NCBI GenBank assembly: GCA_965178125.1
Contig: OZ237769.1
Location: 372,001 to 436,000, forward strand
Direction of reading: 5' to 3'
Length of the DNA stretch: 64,000 bases
Source: Bilabrum cf. latius
Lineage: Eukaryota; Bigyra: Bicosoecida; Bigyra; Bicosoecida
Under the pieces are notes generated by a model. It worked only from the letters and a program-made list of their open reading frames with translations, was not told where the DNA came from and did not search any database. Shown one piece after another: positions 1 to 11,200 of the stretch. The translations under genes were made by a program, and so were the position numbers. How positions within the stretch are numbered: the first letter of the stretch is position 1; every line of letters starts with the position of its first letter.

Positions 1-1
1 C

Positions 2-1849
2 CTGACCGTCTTTGTGCCCGTCGCCACCATCGCGATCGACTTCGCTCTGGAGGGCTAGAGGGAGGGGTGGTACCCCTCCATCGCAGGGGAGTACAGGACG
101 TGGGTGGTGGGCAACGGGCTGGCTGGGTCCTGGGACTAGAAGAAAGAAGAAGAGGAGGAGGAGAGGAGGCTAAAGAGCAAGGCAGGGACACTGGGCAAAG
201 AGCGCGCAGGTGGCAAACCAAGCGAAGTAGAAGGGGACGCTGCCGCTGGTGCTGATCGCCCAGCATCGGACGACGCTTTCGACGGACTATGCTGCTTCCA
301 CTGCTGCATGCGAGAGGCACCTGAGCCTTTGCAGACCAGCAAGCTCAATGCGGGCGTGCTCATGCCGCAGACACCGCTCTGGGACCTGGCTGCCGCGCAG
401 GGCAGGCTTCATGCAGATGACCTGCGCCTGGTGGATGGGACCGGCGGGGGCGAGGGTGCAGGGCACGGTGGTGCTACGGCGAGTGGGTAGGAGGGTGGCA
501 AGCTGCAAGTGCAGGTCATGCCTCTTCCCACCAAGGGCAATAGCCCGGCTGGCGCCCCATACGGGTCACCGTCCCAGGCGGACAAGGCTGCAGCGACCAG
601 CAAACAGCAGGGCAACAGCAACAGCTGGGGGAACACCGGAAGTAGGGCGCCTCGGGCTTTGGATCATACGACGGTATCGCACGGGCAGTCTGCAACAAGT
701 GCGTTCGGTCAGTCCGCTGTGGCTTCAGCCATGGGCTCGTCTGCGCTGGGCTCATCCACCTTGGGCAACCTTCCTCAGGTGTCCCCCTCTGCACGTCCTG
801 TGACCACCACGGATGGGTCCAGCAGCGGGCCCCCATCGAGCAAGGGCAACTCTGCGAGTAACGCCACCGCTACCGGCACCGGCGACACACCTGGTGGCCA
901 AACCGGCAGCACACCCGGTGGTCCTCTGGATGCAGCCCGGGACACTGACGGGCTGACTGCGGTGGAGAGGCAGAGGAGCAGCGGGGAGGACGGGCAGGAC
1001 ACGGCCGCGCTCAGGGAACAATGGAAGCTGCAGCAGCAATAGCTGATGGAGGAGGGTGCAGGGAACGGTAGTGCGGCTTCTGCAGAAGCGAGTCACGGGG
1101 CGCAGTCGTTCACAGGCAGCATCACGTCGAGGACGGCTCTTCCAGACCACTGCGCCCCCGCATCGGGGTCCGGCGGAAGGGGGCGGGCGAGGTCGGCCGA
1201 GATCCAGGAAGCATCCGGAATCGATAGTACGGAGAGCTCCGCTGGTGCAGTGCACGCCACGCTGCACCAGACCAGGACGTGGTTCGGGCCTTCCTATAGG
1301 GCACCGCAGGGCAGCAGCTTCTACAACCGTACATGGCGCTCGAGCGGCGTGGGGGCGGGCCATGGGTCTGATTTGGAGCACAGCATGGGCGTGCACGACG
1401 GCGGGGACCATCTTGGTTTCGATTTCAGCGCGGCAAACACGTCTAGTTTCTTCGCGGCGGGTAAGGGCAAGGGCAAGGGCAGGGGCAAGGGAAGGAAGGC
1501 CAGTGGCAGGGCGGGAGGGCTGGGACCGGGGCATCAAGGGGCAGGGGGCGTTGCTCTCGTGGCGATGAGCGCGGGAGCGGCGAGAGGCTCGCGAGTGAAG
1601 CGGGCGGGTTTGTCCAGGTCTGCTTCCATGGGTACCATGGACGTGAAAGGGGGCGGGGCTGGCGGCCCCGCCACGATACCGGAAGTGGACGAGGGTGACG
1701 GCGGCGCGGCGCCGTCGGGGCGGAGCAGCCGGCAGGACCGTGGCAATCTCGATCGGTCTTCTAGGATGTCGAATTCTGCCAGGGCGCCCTCGTTGCGGGC
1801 ATTCACGGAACAGGTTGAAATCAAGGCGCCACTGGCGAAGGAGGACTGA
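2..1849 (+). CDS. 3' part of a protein gene, possibly a P4-type ATPase (lipid flippase) C-terminus
   Basis: The frame is open from the left edge and ends at TGA 1847-1849. It is interrupted only by TAG at 56, 137, 488 and 1040, read here as Gln. The first residues (LTVFVPVATIAIDFALEG, then WYPSIAGEYRTW) look like a last membrane helix followed by an aromatic-Pro-acidic tail, as at the end of P4-ATPases (the 'PV..L..DF' then 'P....E' pattern). That assignment is inference from about 35 residues. The remaining ~570 residues are cytosolic-looking low complexity: an acidic/Lys-rich stretch, then Ser/Gly/Thr/Gln-rich sequence and a short GKGKGKGRGKG block near 1463-1495. One TAG directly follows Leu-Gln-Gln-Gln, fitting Gln. 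No domain is recognised in the tail. The start lies outside the window. Confidence 0.6.
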
Positions 1850-1923
1850 GAGCATCGCGTGGGCCGCATCCAGGAGCTAGCTTGAAGGTATCTTTTATCA
1901 GAATTGTATGCATCGGAGCATAC

Positions 1924-2120
1924 CTGTGAATGAGTCATCAGCCACTTTAATATGTTTTGAGGCAAGTGTTTATGTAGTACATCGATATTTTCAGCTCCAG
2001 ATCCCTTTGGAGGGTGAAGGAATTTGTTTAGGTGCTCAATCAGATCCGGAATGTGACGTCTTGACATGATCACAACGATTTGATCAAGTAAGCCGGCGTA
2101 TCTGCCCTCATTTTGCCCTT
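1924..2120 (-). pseudogene. Possible frameshifted C-terminal continuation of the minus-strand gene
   Basis: Overlapping the end of the 170-codon ORF, another minus frame reads GLLDQIVVIMSRRHIPDLIE and continues through a helical, amphipathic stretch ending ...ILKWLMTHSQ, immediately followed by GTATGC, which resembles a splice donor. It looks like the natural continuation of the upstream protein but lies in a different frame. Either one indel separates the halves (pseudogene or sequence error), there is a very short unusual intron around 2095-2130, or it is a separate ORF starting at the ATG near 2067. I cannot distinguish these from sequence alone. Confidence 0.3.
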
Positions 2121-2582
2121 TCCTGCACGGTCTGGGCTTGCCATGTAATCCCAGGTCTCGCTGGCGGCGTTAATCAGCTCCTTGTCGAGGTCAGAAGTCT
2201 CAGTTGTCGTTCTCACGAAGCCTTGGTCGAGAATGTAGCCCTTGTTAGATCCAGTTTTTATTACTGTAACCGAGTGGCATCCCGTGATGAGCCCAACAAG
2301 GTATATACCGTCGTCCCACCCGCTCGGCTTGCCGCTCGTGATCGACGCAGGTTTCACCATTCCATTCCCCTTGAACATCGTGGTGTAGGTAGCCGTGCCA
2401 ATAAGGCTCTCTCCAATGTCAGTTATTTTGGACCCTTTCGCCTTTTTGATATTCAAGGAGCGCAGCACAGCGTACACGTTCCCCACGCAATCACAGTCCG
2501 AGGCTGCGGTTGAGGCCGCGACAACCTTGTCGATCAGCGCTTTGCGCGCTTTCCCTTCGTCTGTACCGCCGGCAGAAGCCAT
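2070..2582 (-). CDS. Small hypothetical protein with papain-like Cys/His/Asp pattern
   Basis: ATG at 2582 in a good context (CAAC-ATG-GC) opens a 170-codon frame ending in TGA (complement of 2070-2072). It is the only convincing minus-strand gene here. Base composition is visibly more AT-rich than the flanking + strand genes, and it has no TAG codons. In order, the protein shows Cys30/Cys32 before a helix (CVGNVYAVLRSL), then GCHSVTVIKTG (His103) and GYILDQG (Asp119). This Cys...His...Asp order with beta strands around His is typical of papain-like cysteine peptidase folds, but I cannot name a family. The codons next to the stop may be a frameshift, because the other minus frame continues with protein-like sequence (see next entry). 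It could be horizontally acquired or a decaying gene. Confidence 0.5.
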   Translation of the reverse strand: MASAGGTDEGKARKALIDKVVAASTAASDCDCVGNVYAVLRSLNIKKAKGSKITDIGESLIGTATYTTMFKGNGMVKPASITSGKPSGWDDGIYLVGLITGCHSVTVIKTGSNKGYILDQGFVRTTTETSDLDKELINAASETWDYMASPDRAGKGKMRADTPAYLIKSL

Positions 2583-3317
2583 GTTGAAGGATCTTGTTGC
2601 TCAGAGTCAAATTGTGTGGTGCGTGCAGCACTGCATGCAGTGATCCGTCACTCATCACACAACAACTTTGCCCACCGCCGGCGAATCCGGGATGAGAGTA
2701 GCAACTGCGCGTTGCTTCCGGTGACAAAAGTTAGCCGCAATCAGTTACAACGAATGATGCTTTACGATAACTCCAGTTTCCGACTGTGTCTGAGTCCCAC
2801 TGGCATTCTTTGGCATCCCACGGATCCAATGTAGGCATCGCGTGAGTCGGCAGTCAGGGCCCTGCTGAGGACATCTAGGCGGACGCAGCCCGATACCTTG
2901 TTTGAAGGTAGCGCTGGTACCTTGTTATATACAGGAAGCGCTCTGATAGGCCTATGCGTCTGCCGAATGAATCGGAAAGAACCAGCATCGAACGTTCGTG
3001 GAGTTTCACTTTTGTCTGTGGTGCGTCCGGTGCGCAGGCGCGAGCACCAGTTGCCCTAATACTCGAAACGACATCAACTGATTACAGGCACCCTACGATC
3101 TGGCTGATTCATTTGCGCCTTTTCGAAAACTCATTTTCAATTTTTGCTTCGATTCGGTGTTTAGTGACCGCGTGCTGCTAGTGCCCCGACTCATGAACAA
3201 ACGACCAATGCTTCGCTCTTCCATTCGATGTGGGCTTCGGAGGGCGAGACATATGATCACAAGAAATGTAAGTCAATTGATTACTTCCATCGATAGTAGT
3301 TTGCCTGGCGTGGCTTC
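2583..3317. promoter_or_regulatory. Divergent intergenic region
   Basis: 735 bp between the minus-strand gene and the P-loop ATPase gene, relatively AT-rich. It should carry promoters for both directions. I see a TACCTTGTT word repeated around 2896-2928, TATATA at 2929-2935 and the palindrome CGAACGTTCG at 2989-2998. A 75-codon ORF at 2954-3181 has no recognisable protein character and is not annotated. Confidence 0.4.
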
Positions 3318-5111
3318 ATGATGGTACTGCCTGCACACCGGGCTCCTTCAATGGCTCACCGCACAGCTCTTCGTGTCCCACTGCAGAAGTTCACGACGGC
3401 GGGACGCGGTATTTCATGGAAGGTGCATCCAATGCATGGAGCTAACTTGCTCGAGACCAACAAAACTGAAGGCGTGGTGTCACACGTGCCTCCAATACAT
3501 CGAGCACGTGCCTCGATGAGCACCATCGCGGGCATCGAACCCACTGGCAGACTGCCAGGGGATGCGCCAGAGCAGGGGGCACTTAGTGGGCAACTTCGAT
3601 GTGAGTTGCTTAAGGCGGTGGACATGCCGGGATCAGCGGACCCTGACAGCATCGAAGAGGTCCTGCATCACGTGAACCAAGTGCTCGGCTCTCCTGAGCC
3701 CGAGGACAAGGAGCGAGCTCTCGCTTTCTTGCAGGTCATGGCAAACCATGGCCTTTTCCCAGTGAACAAGGGCATATCGATGGGCACGTCGGTGCACCTC
3801 GGCCTCGCGCGGCTCGCTGTGGATCGGGCCCACGCCCTGATGAGCAGCGACGCGCAAGTTCGTGACACAGACGGTGGGTCGGTATTCGTCGACGCCGCAA
3901 AATCTAGCGGAAAATCAGCCATGCTGTAGGCGATGTGCAAGGTAATTTCTGTCCTCGCACCCGGCTCGTACCCCGTCTACATTGACGCGCTCTACGTTTG
4001 CCACAATGCGCCCACTCAACTCAGGTTGCGGTCCCTCGGCAATGCAGTCTGGCATGCGGTTCGTGCAAAGCTTAGAGAAGATCTTGGCGATGAAGGCGCT
4101 TCTGAAATGGCAAAAACAGACTCAAAGTACGAGGGCGGTGAGGTGCTTGCGTTGCAGTACGACGTCATGCCGCTCGTCAGGCGGGCTGGCATGCGGCTAT
4201 TGCTGCTGGTCGATTCGATCGATCACTACTTCACGAGCACGAACCCATCGCTAGGCTGGGGTCAAGACCTCACGTTCGTTTGTAACGAGCGCGGGGCAGC
4301 CCCGACCAGCATTGTGGCGGGAGCGTCCTCGAACCTCCGCGACATCCTGGCCGGCGCCGCCTTTATGGAGGATCGATTCTCGAGAGCAACATAGTTCGAG
4401 GGATCGCGACGGAGAGCCAAGCACTATTCACTGCCGCTTACTGATCAATTCGACCTCGAAGTCGCGCGGCGAGCCCTGCGGCAACCGGTGGATGGCGTGG
4501 ACGAGATCGGCATGTACCACCGTGCGCTCGTGATGATCATGGGTGGGTCAGTGGCTAGGCGCGTCCTGTCTGGAATCGTGCCCGAGCTCAAGAACAGCCA
4601 TCGAACTTGGCAATATACACCATGGACGGATATGCTGAAACCCTTCGATGACTGGCACCACGTGCAGGCAGTGTATCCCCCGGGCAACGCCGGTCTCGAG
4701 GCCGTCGCAGAGCACATTTACTACGGCATCTACCGCCGCAACCAAAACCTTTGGGAGCAATCTGGCGTTGCGGGCGTACTACATCCGGGTGACAGAAAGA
4801 CCTGGGACACAGTGGGGGCCATGGATGCACTCGCAAAGTACATTGCCAGGACTGGAGAGGGCTGGGACAAGGGCGCAGAGCTGTGGGTGCCGGAAACCGA
4901 GCTATACGGTGCCTATGAAGAAATGCAGCTGCGCGGAAATACAGAAGGGGTGGATTCTAGCGCCGCTAGAGGCGTGGAATTGCTTGTTCAGTACAGGTTT
5001 CTGGTGCCCGACGGAAATGGACGAGTGGCGGCGCCGTCGCTTGCACATCTGGTAGCCAGGTCGCGTCCAAGCCCGTACCTGACCGAAGAGCCAGCCATCA
5101 GAGGTACCTGA
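3318..5111 (+). CDS. P-loop NTPase (AAA/STAND-like ATPase)
   Basis: One frame of 597 codons ends at TGA 5109-5111, with TAG at 3927 and 4392 read as Gln. A Walker A motif of the form A-x4-G-K-S lies at residues 193-200 (AAKSSGKS), preceded by a hydrophobic strand (VFVD). The first TAG is only four residues after the P-loop serine, inside the helix that normally follows it, so it cannot be a true stop. A Walker B-like strand LLLLVDSID follows near residue 295. A later strand around LTFVCNERG then ASSNLRD resembles a sensor region. The overall layout recalls the stand-alone P-loop ATPases found in eukaryotic retrotransposon-hot-spot and Crinkler-type proteins, but no nuclease or effector domain is visible and this link is tentative. 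Start: tandem ATG at 3318; a downstream start is possible. No introns detected. Confidence 0.75.
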
Positions 5112-5850
5112 ATTTGGCCAGCGAGATCCTGGGCTCGAGCGGGACGGACCGGATACTCATAGAAGCAAGTATCGCGACTACTCGAGCCGGGCGCGCACGT
5201 CGAGACTCGCCCCTGACTGGGCAGCACCTTCATCCGCACTAGAAGCCATATGACCTTACCGAGAAGAATTCAAGATGATCTATTAGTCCTGAGCTTCTTC
5301 ATCCCCGAATAAAGGCGATTGACAGGAAAAATACCAGCCTCCACTCTTCTTGGCCTGCCTCTTCCGTCATTAAGATTACGATCATAATGTCTAACGCTAC
5401 AATTCCTCTCCTGCGGTGTTGCCGCGTTCTCTCTCTTCACAGAGCCCTCCTCATCGCACAGACGCTTACCATCTCATCAGTGTTCTTGGCATTCCGGTCG
5501 TTGGCTTTGCTGCACGAAAATGTCTGATGTATCCGCATCGGGTCAAGATCTATGCTGCGAATGACCCGACTTAATCGCCCAAATGCCCAGAGTAGTAATG
5601 CCGTGTACGAGAGGAGGTCCCCAGATTTGTTTCGGTGTGCTGGGGGGAGAACCGACTGTTGATGTCAATTTTTCTGACCAAAACCGACCAGGTGGGACAA
5701 ACCTGGGGATTTCCGAACATGGGCCCCGGGGGTGCCAAAACCGACGCGAATCGGATTCTTTCGGCGAGTCGAGCAAGCATCCAGATTCAGTCTGTGTTTC
5801 GTCCAGCACGGCCGGTGACTCGCCGCATTCATCCACCATCGTTATCATCA
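5112..5850. other. Intergenic region between ATPase and SR-rich gene
   Basis: 739 bp, more AT-rich than the genes. It contains a possible polyadenylation signal AATAAA near 5306 and presumably the promoter of the next gene. Short ORFs overlap on both strands at 5543-5867, but neither looks like protein. I see no repeats or RNA genes. Confidence 0.4.
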
Positions 5851-8074
5851 ATGGCTGGTGCATCTAGTGGTGCTAGTTTAGACGTCATAGGTAAAGCCGT
5901 GCCACCAGACGGGCTCGGCGAGACGACGGGTGGCGGATTTGCCTCTACTCTGGGTGCATCATCGAGTACCTAGAGCAATTCCTCTCAAAGTGAGCGATTG
6001 CGACATTGAACAGTGCTAATGCGGGCAACGGAGGTTGTGTTCGATGCTTGCGGCTGTTGAGAAGCGAGTTGCTTTTATCTCTGCTGCCATCACATCGCTA
6101 CGCAGAGCCCGCAGTCCTCCATCTTGAGCTTACCGGTGTACGTGACTTGCTGATGGGTCTTCGATGCTTAAAACAACCGGAGGGGACCGCCAGGAGGGTA
6201 GCCGTGATGGAAGAGTTGTTAGCCATGCACCAACAGCATTTGAACCGCGACGCATCAGGCTAGCGGGTTCCAGACATGGCCCGGCTGGCGTGCGCCCTTG
6301 GACGTGCGCCAAAAAAGAGCGCAAAATTTGACTGGGACCACACGGCGAAGATCCCGCTGCCCATCAAGAAGAAGCTGCACAAGACGCTCCTCCACAAAGG
6401 CTAGCTCGTCCGCGCGTTCGCTGAGATGTGGGCCGCCGAGCTTCTTGCCCTGGTCCAGGTGAGACCGTATGAGTGGTATGGCACTGTATGTGACTGTTTG
6501 CGCAGCTTCGCATGGTTTCTGAGTGTAACTTACATTTGACAGTCCGATCGCAGGCGTATGCGGTCGCCACCAACACGAACAGCCCGAGCGCAACGACAAA
6601 CACGTCTGGAGCGAGTACCGCAACGAACGTCAAAAATGTCTTCGAACAGGAGTATGCCAACCGCTTTAAGGGACTCACAAAAGAAGTCGAGGTGGGGGGA
6701 ACGCGCTATGTAGTGAAGCTCCCACTGGCGCCTCAAGGCGTGCCGAACATCACACGTGCACTCGCCCAACACTCCAAAAGCTCCTTGTCGTCCAGTTCGT
6801 CGGCTGCAGCGAGTGGTCAGACTGCTGAGGGGGTCCTCGAGCGAGTCAAGGGGTTTGTTCAGATGTGGCGCAGCAGAGGCTGGCTAGCGATGGACGACGG
6901 GGTGGAGAGGTTCGACAACGCCTTGGAAGGCTTTGTCCAAGCTGCGGGAAGCAAGGAAGCCATCTACACCCTCTGCATCCAGACCCGCGTTCAAGTCGGC
7001 TCTTCGGTCGCAAGATCGATGGCAGCGCATGTGCAGCAAGGGGGGGGAGGCATGCAAAGCCAGGCCGTGACCGGCATCGGGCCGGGGCCGTTCGCGTCAC
7101 AGATGTAGCTAGCGAAGAAGCTTGCCCAGAATGCCGGAGAGCAACAGACGCACGCAGAGGATACGAGTGTGTCTGCAGTGAGTCCTGGATCCAGCCCCTC
7201 TTCCCGCCCCAGCCCCAGCCGCAGCCGCAGCCGCAGCCGCAGCGGCAGCCACAGCCCCAACCCCAGCTCCGGCCCCGGCCCTGGCCCCAGCTCCAAGACC
7301 AGCTCCGGCTCATCCGGGCAGAAGTCCGGAGGCAAAGCTGCCGGACGAGAGCGGGTTGCCGGAAGGAAGAGGAAGGGGAGACCGGAAAGCAGGCCTGCCT
7401 CTGACTCTTCGGCCTTGGCACTGCTGATGAAACGCGCTGCTGAGATGCAAGCTGCATCGGTTACCGTGGCGAAAGGCATCACCAACGACATCGTGGCGGG
7501 AGTGGTTTTCTTGAGGCGTCGCGGGCTGCGCGACCTGGCACATTGGCTGCTACTAAAGCAGGGCAAGGTCCAGGACAAAGCTGCACAGATCGACCCGCAG
7601 CTCTGGCACGCGAGGGTTTCCGGGCTCGACGCTTACTACACACCCTCCCAACGATCCAACATCATCGAGGCAGGAGGTGATGCTCTGTGGAGAGCGAATC
7701 GAAACCTCATTGCTGCCAGTGTCATCACAGAGCAGGATGCGACGAAGTTCTCGGAACTCCTGGACGGCATGGCCAGCCCCCTACCGCGCAGCAGCAGCAG
7801 CAGCGCCAGTGGTAGCAGCAGCAGCAGCTCCATCACCGCCCAAATCGCTCGGCAGCTGCAAGGCAGTCAGTCGGCGGATACTGGCCTTACCGGTGCTGGC
7901 CTATCCGTTCCAGGAGCTGCACCTACCCTAGTGGTGGTGCCACCTGTAGGAGGTATCGGCATCCCCGCGGCGGGCATGCGGGTAGCAGCGCAAGGGGTAA
8001 CAAATGAGCAGAGAACAGCTACTGCTGAGTTCGCACTCTCGTCAGGGGGGAGCGGCGCCCGAATATCGGATTGA
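5851..8074 (+). CDS. Hypothetical protein with SR-rich linker, three exons
   Basis: Proposed exons are 5851-5989, 6106-6458 and 6554-8074 (670 aa), ending at TGA 8072-8074. ATG 5851 is in a good context (ATCA-ATG-GC). Donors are GTGAGC and GTGAGA; both introns end in CGCAG, and phases 1 and 0 keep the frame. The first acceptor could instead be 9 bp downstream, changing three residues. TAG occurs at 5971, 6261, 6402 and 7106. The N-terminal half is helical (for example ELTGVRDLLMGLRCLK, then a Lys-rich PIKKKLHKTLLHKG and AEMWAAELLALVQ). Residues encoded near 7195-7300 form a Ser/Arg/Pro-rich linker with SRSRSRSRSGS. A Lys/Arg cluster near 7360 could be a nuclear signal. The final part (AHWLLLKQGKVQDKAAQIDP onward) is helical and looks conserved, followed by a Ser run. 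I do not recognise a family. Confidence 0.7.
5990..6105 (+). other. Intron 1 of the SR-rich gene
   Basis: Donor CAAA|GTGAGC, a branch-like GTGCTAAT near 6014-6020, a pyrimidine-rich stretch at 6069-6090 and acceptor CGCAG at 6105. An alternative acceptor GCAG at 6114 is in the same phase. Removing it joins frame 1 to frame 3 without a stop. Confidence 0.65.
6459..6553 (+). other. Intron 2 of the SR-rich gene
   Basis: 95 bp. Donor CCAG|GTGAGA, acceptor ATCGCAG. Phase 0 on both sides joins ...AAELLALVQ to AYAVATNTNSP. An upstream acceptor (TTGACAG, 6542) would break the frame. Confidence 0.7.
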
Positions 8075-8203
8075 CGAACCTTCACCTAGCTTCGCTGTGA
8101 TTGTTACGAATAGTTTGTACAAAGGTTCTGAATTGTCGATGGATTGCACTTTTACGCGACTGAGCTCGGTTTTCGCAACTTAACTGAGCTCGGGTATATT
8201 ATC
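8075..8203 (+). promoter_or_regulatory. Short 5' region of the giant gene
   Basis: Only 129 bp separate the TGA of the upstream gene from the proposed ATG. It is AT-rich and contains GGGTATATTATC directly before ATG 8204, which could be a core promoter element or leader. The two genes are close enough that shared transcription cannot be excluded. Confidence 0.35.
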
Positions 8204-11200
8204 ATGAGCTTGAGTTCCCGGGGGGGACTCAACAACTTTGACGCCTCCGTGATTCAATCATCAGAGCCGCAAACTGCAACCGCTCACGAGCATCTGCTGA
8301 TGTTAGATGGCGAAGAAACTAGTGGCAGTATCGAGGAGAAAGCACGTCAGATATACTCATTATCAAGTCCGAATTGTCCTGATGCGTCTGCTGACGTTGG
8401 AGAGACGATGCCGGATGGCGTTCTATAGTTGAATTCCTACGCAAGCAATTCAACTGGTCGAGAGGCTGGAGGTACCGGTGACACCCAGGTTCTCAAGATG
8501 CATTGTCTAGGCCCACATATGATACCTACCTATGGATTGCACCAGCAGTGGCAAGAAGCAATTTGCCGCGGCGTTCGGAGCGCATCAGCAAGCGAAACTC
8601 AAACTGCAAGCGGGCAGAAAATGAAGTTCCGAGAGTAGCGCTTTGGCCAAAAGGGCGCCAAGGATAAATCTCTTCTCGCAAAATTCCCCATTGGCGCAGA
8701 GGAGCCGCGGTTAGGGGATTTGATGCAAGCGAGCTCTCCTTCTCGCTCCATGGCGTCCATCAGTCGAGTGCTCGCCGGTCTCGCTGCGATGCGGGACGCT
8801 ACGACCAGCGAGCATGCCGATTAGGACTCAAATATTCGTTCGATGCAATTCAATGTGCCGTTTGGAGCGGCGTGGCCGGATGTTGCCGGACCCTCCGGTG
8901 GTGCCCTCACGTCACGGGATCCAGCGGACGTCGCCTGGAGCATCGAGCTGGACCGGGTCAGGTGAGAGAATTATTGCGGCAGTGAACGAGCCGTATCACC
9001 TCTGTTGAAGCAGTGCCATCGTCTTCCACTGGGGCTTGCCGTTCATGCCGTGGCATGTTATGGTACGTGTGCCGTGGCATGTACCGGCGCACAGGCGTAC
9101 CCCCAGGTGTGCATAATGGACAGGGAAAGAGGATACGTCACAAACGCATGCACCCCAATGTAGTATGCCCCGTATCTACAGTTCCATGCAATGCGCTGCA
9201 CTGCAATGCACGTCACACCTTTCACGCCTCGTCACACCATCCCCTCGCAGGTCGCTTGCCAGTCGGGAGGCAGGATTGGAAGCCGCCACTGATGCACTCG
9301 TCACACTCACTGCGGCTCTTCTGGGGGCACCGGCGGGTAAACGTGCCTCTCCTGCCGCACTTGCCGCCGCGACGATCATACCAATGCATAGACCGGGGCG
9401 GAGCGGACGCCATGCCTATGGGGCGAAGGGCATGCAGGACGCCGATGGTGCCTAGCAGGACCCAGCGAGGGTCTCCGGGTAGCGCATGGCCGGTGAATTG
9501 CTCGGCCTCTGCCTCAGCCTTATCTCCGCCTGTAGGGCCAATCATTCGTCACACGACAAGCACTCGTCACATCCCGCATCGCTCGCCAGACTAGCCGCCT
9601 GCGCCCTGCTGCTATGCAGCTCAAGCCGAGCCTCTGGCGAGGTGCGTGACGAGTGCATCGCGATGCTGCTGTGGCTGGGGAATCGCGTGCAGGATCAACA
9701 GCAACGCTCGCAGCAGGACGATTCCGAAGAGGATGGACGCAAGGGACTCAGGCTCAAGCCACGGACGGAGCACCTGCTCGTGAGAACTCCTTTTTATAGA
9801 AGGGCGGCTGGACTGCTCGATGATGATGACGATAAGGGCAATGCAGGGAGCCATGCAGGCAATTCATCGCATTGCAGCGTGCTGGATGTGCTGTTTGCTT
9901 GGAGCACGGCGACAGCGATTGACGCATGGCGGGACGGCTTTGGAGCTGAGGCAGAGCGCGGCACTGCACCCGCCGCTCTCGTTGACTCCGTGAGCGAAGC
10001 AGAGACTGGTGGGTACGGTTGGGGCACAAGCGGATCGTCGGTGGGTGTGAAGATGAAGATACCCCTGACGCACCGGCTGCAGCTCACCGCTGGACAGATC
10101 CTCGCTGGCTCGGAAATTGCTGGTATGTCCAGCTTGCAGCGGATTCGGCGGGTAGACGTTAGTGACAGTGGCAGCGGTACAGGACATTCGCCCCACTCCT
10201 TGGAGATTTCACCCCCTGGTGTACGCCATAGAGATGCAGGCGACTCTGCTGGGCTCAATCCATTCGTGTCAAGGCCACCTGCACTCCCGGCATCCAACGT
10301 CCTCTCTAGGCCGAGCATTCCTGCCGGCCAGCCAAGCTCCGGTAGCCCTTCACGCGGAAGTAGCCTGCGTGCTGAAGAGGATGGATCGGGGGATTCCCGA
10401 TCCGGGCAAGCAGCAAAAGCGGCGGAGATGTCGTCAGCTGGGCCAAGTAGTTCCGGTGCCCGCGGTGGTGCGAGCGAAATTCAACGCAGGGGAGTTGCCT
10501 GGGATTCTGCCCTCGTGCGAACGGTTGTGCCCAGCGCGGAGGCAGGCAGACCTCTGCAATGGCACGACGGAGCCACGCCACCGTGCGATGCACCCACCTC
10601 CGGAAAGACTACTTCTAGCAGTTGCAGCAGGGATGGAAAGCACCAAGCTGCGCAAGACTCGCTGGTGCTGTGCACGGCAGCCGATGGCATGATCCGGCTG
10701 ATCGGGCGCTTGCAGTCTGTTGCAGCAGGGGCAGGGGAGCTGTCGTGTCTGCACGCCGCACGCCTGCCAGTACCGCAATGCTCCGGTCATGGGTCGGAAG
10801 CTGAGCAGCAGAGCGTGCAGATCCAGCGAGTCTCGTGTGCTTCTGTCGGTCACGACGCAGTCTTTGTCGTTGCTTCCGGAGCAAAACTGCCTGCAGCATC
10901 TTCAGGCAGGAGCCTCGAGCCACGCGAGCCACGCGCTAGCCAGCCAGACCAGGGCACGCTTGACCCCTCGGAGACAAGCAAGATCACGCAGTGGTGGTCC
11001 ATGAGCGTGTGGCGGGTCGCTGGTGACACATCCACCGCCGCTAGCCTGGAGCTGGTGGCGAGCTACGAGGCCACGGTTAGCAGAATCGGCGGGTCGGGAC
11101 AGATCGACCTGGTGCCCAAAGAAAATAGCACTAAAGCCGCCCACAATTAGGCTGAGGAAGCGACCGGGTCTGGCGCTGGTGCCCCCGTTGTTTCGAAGGA

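Noticed and set aside
752-1855. Long minus-strand ORF of 367 codons
   Set aside because: Antisense shadow of GC-rich coding sequence, rich in Arg/Pro, no domain. The same applies to 28172-29191, 33875-35122, 36776-37423, 51969-53297 and 55072-56199.
2954-3181. 75-codon + strand ORF
   Set aside because: No protein-like pattern, in an AT-rich divergent promoter region, and no splice site links it to the ATPase gene.
5543-5867. Overlapping short ORFs on both strands
   Set aside because: Composition-driven; only the downstream ATG at 5851 continues into supported exons.
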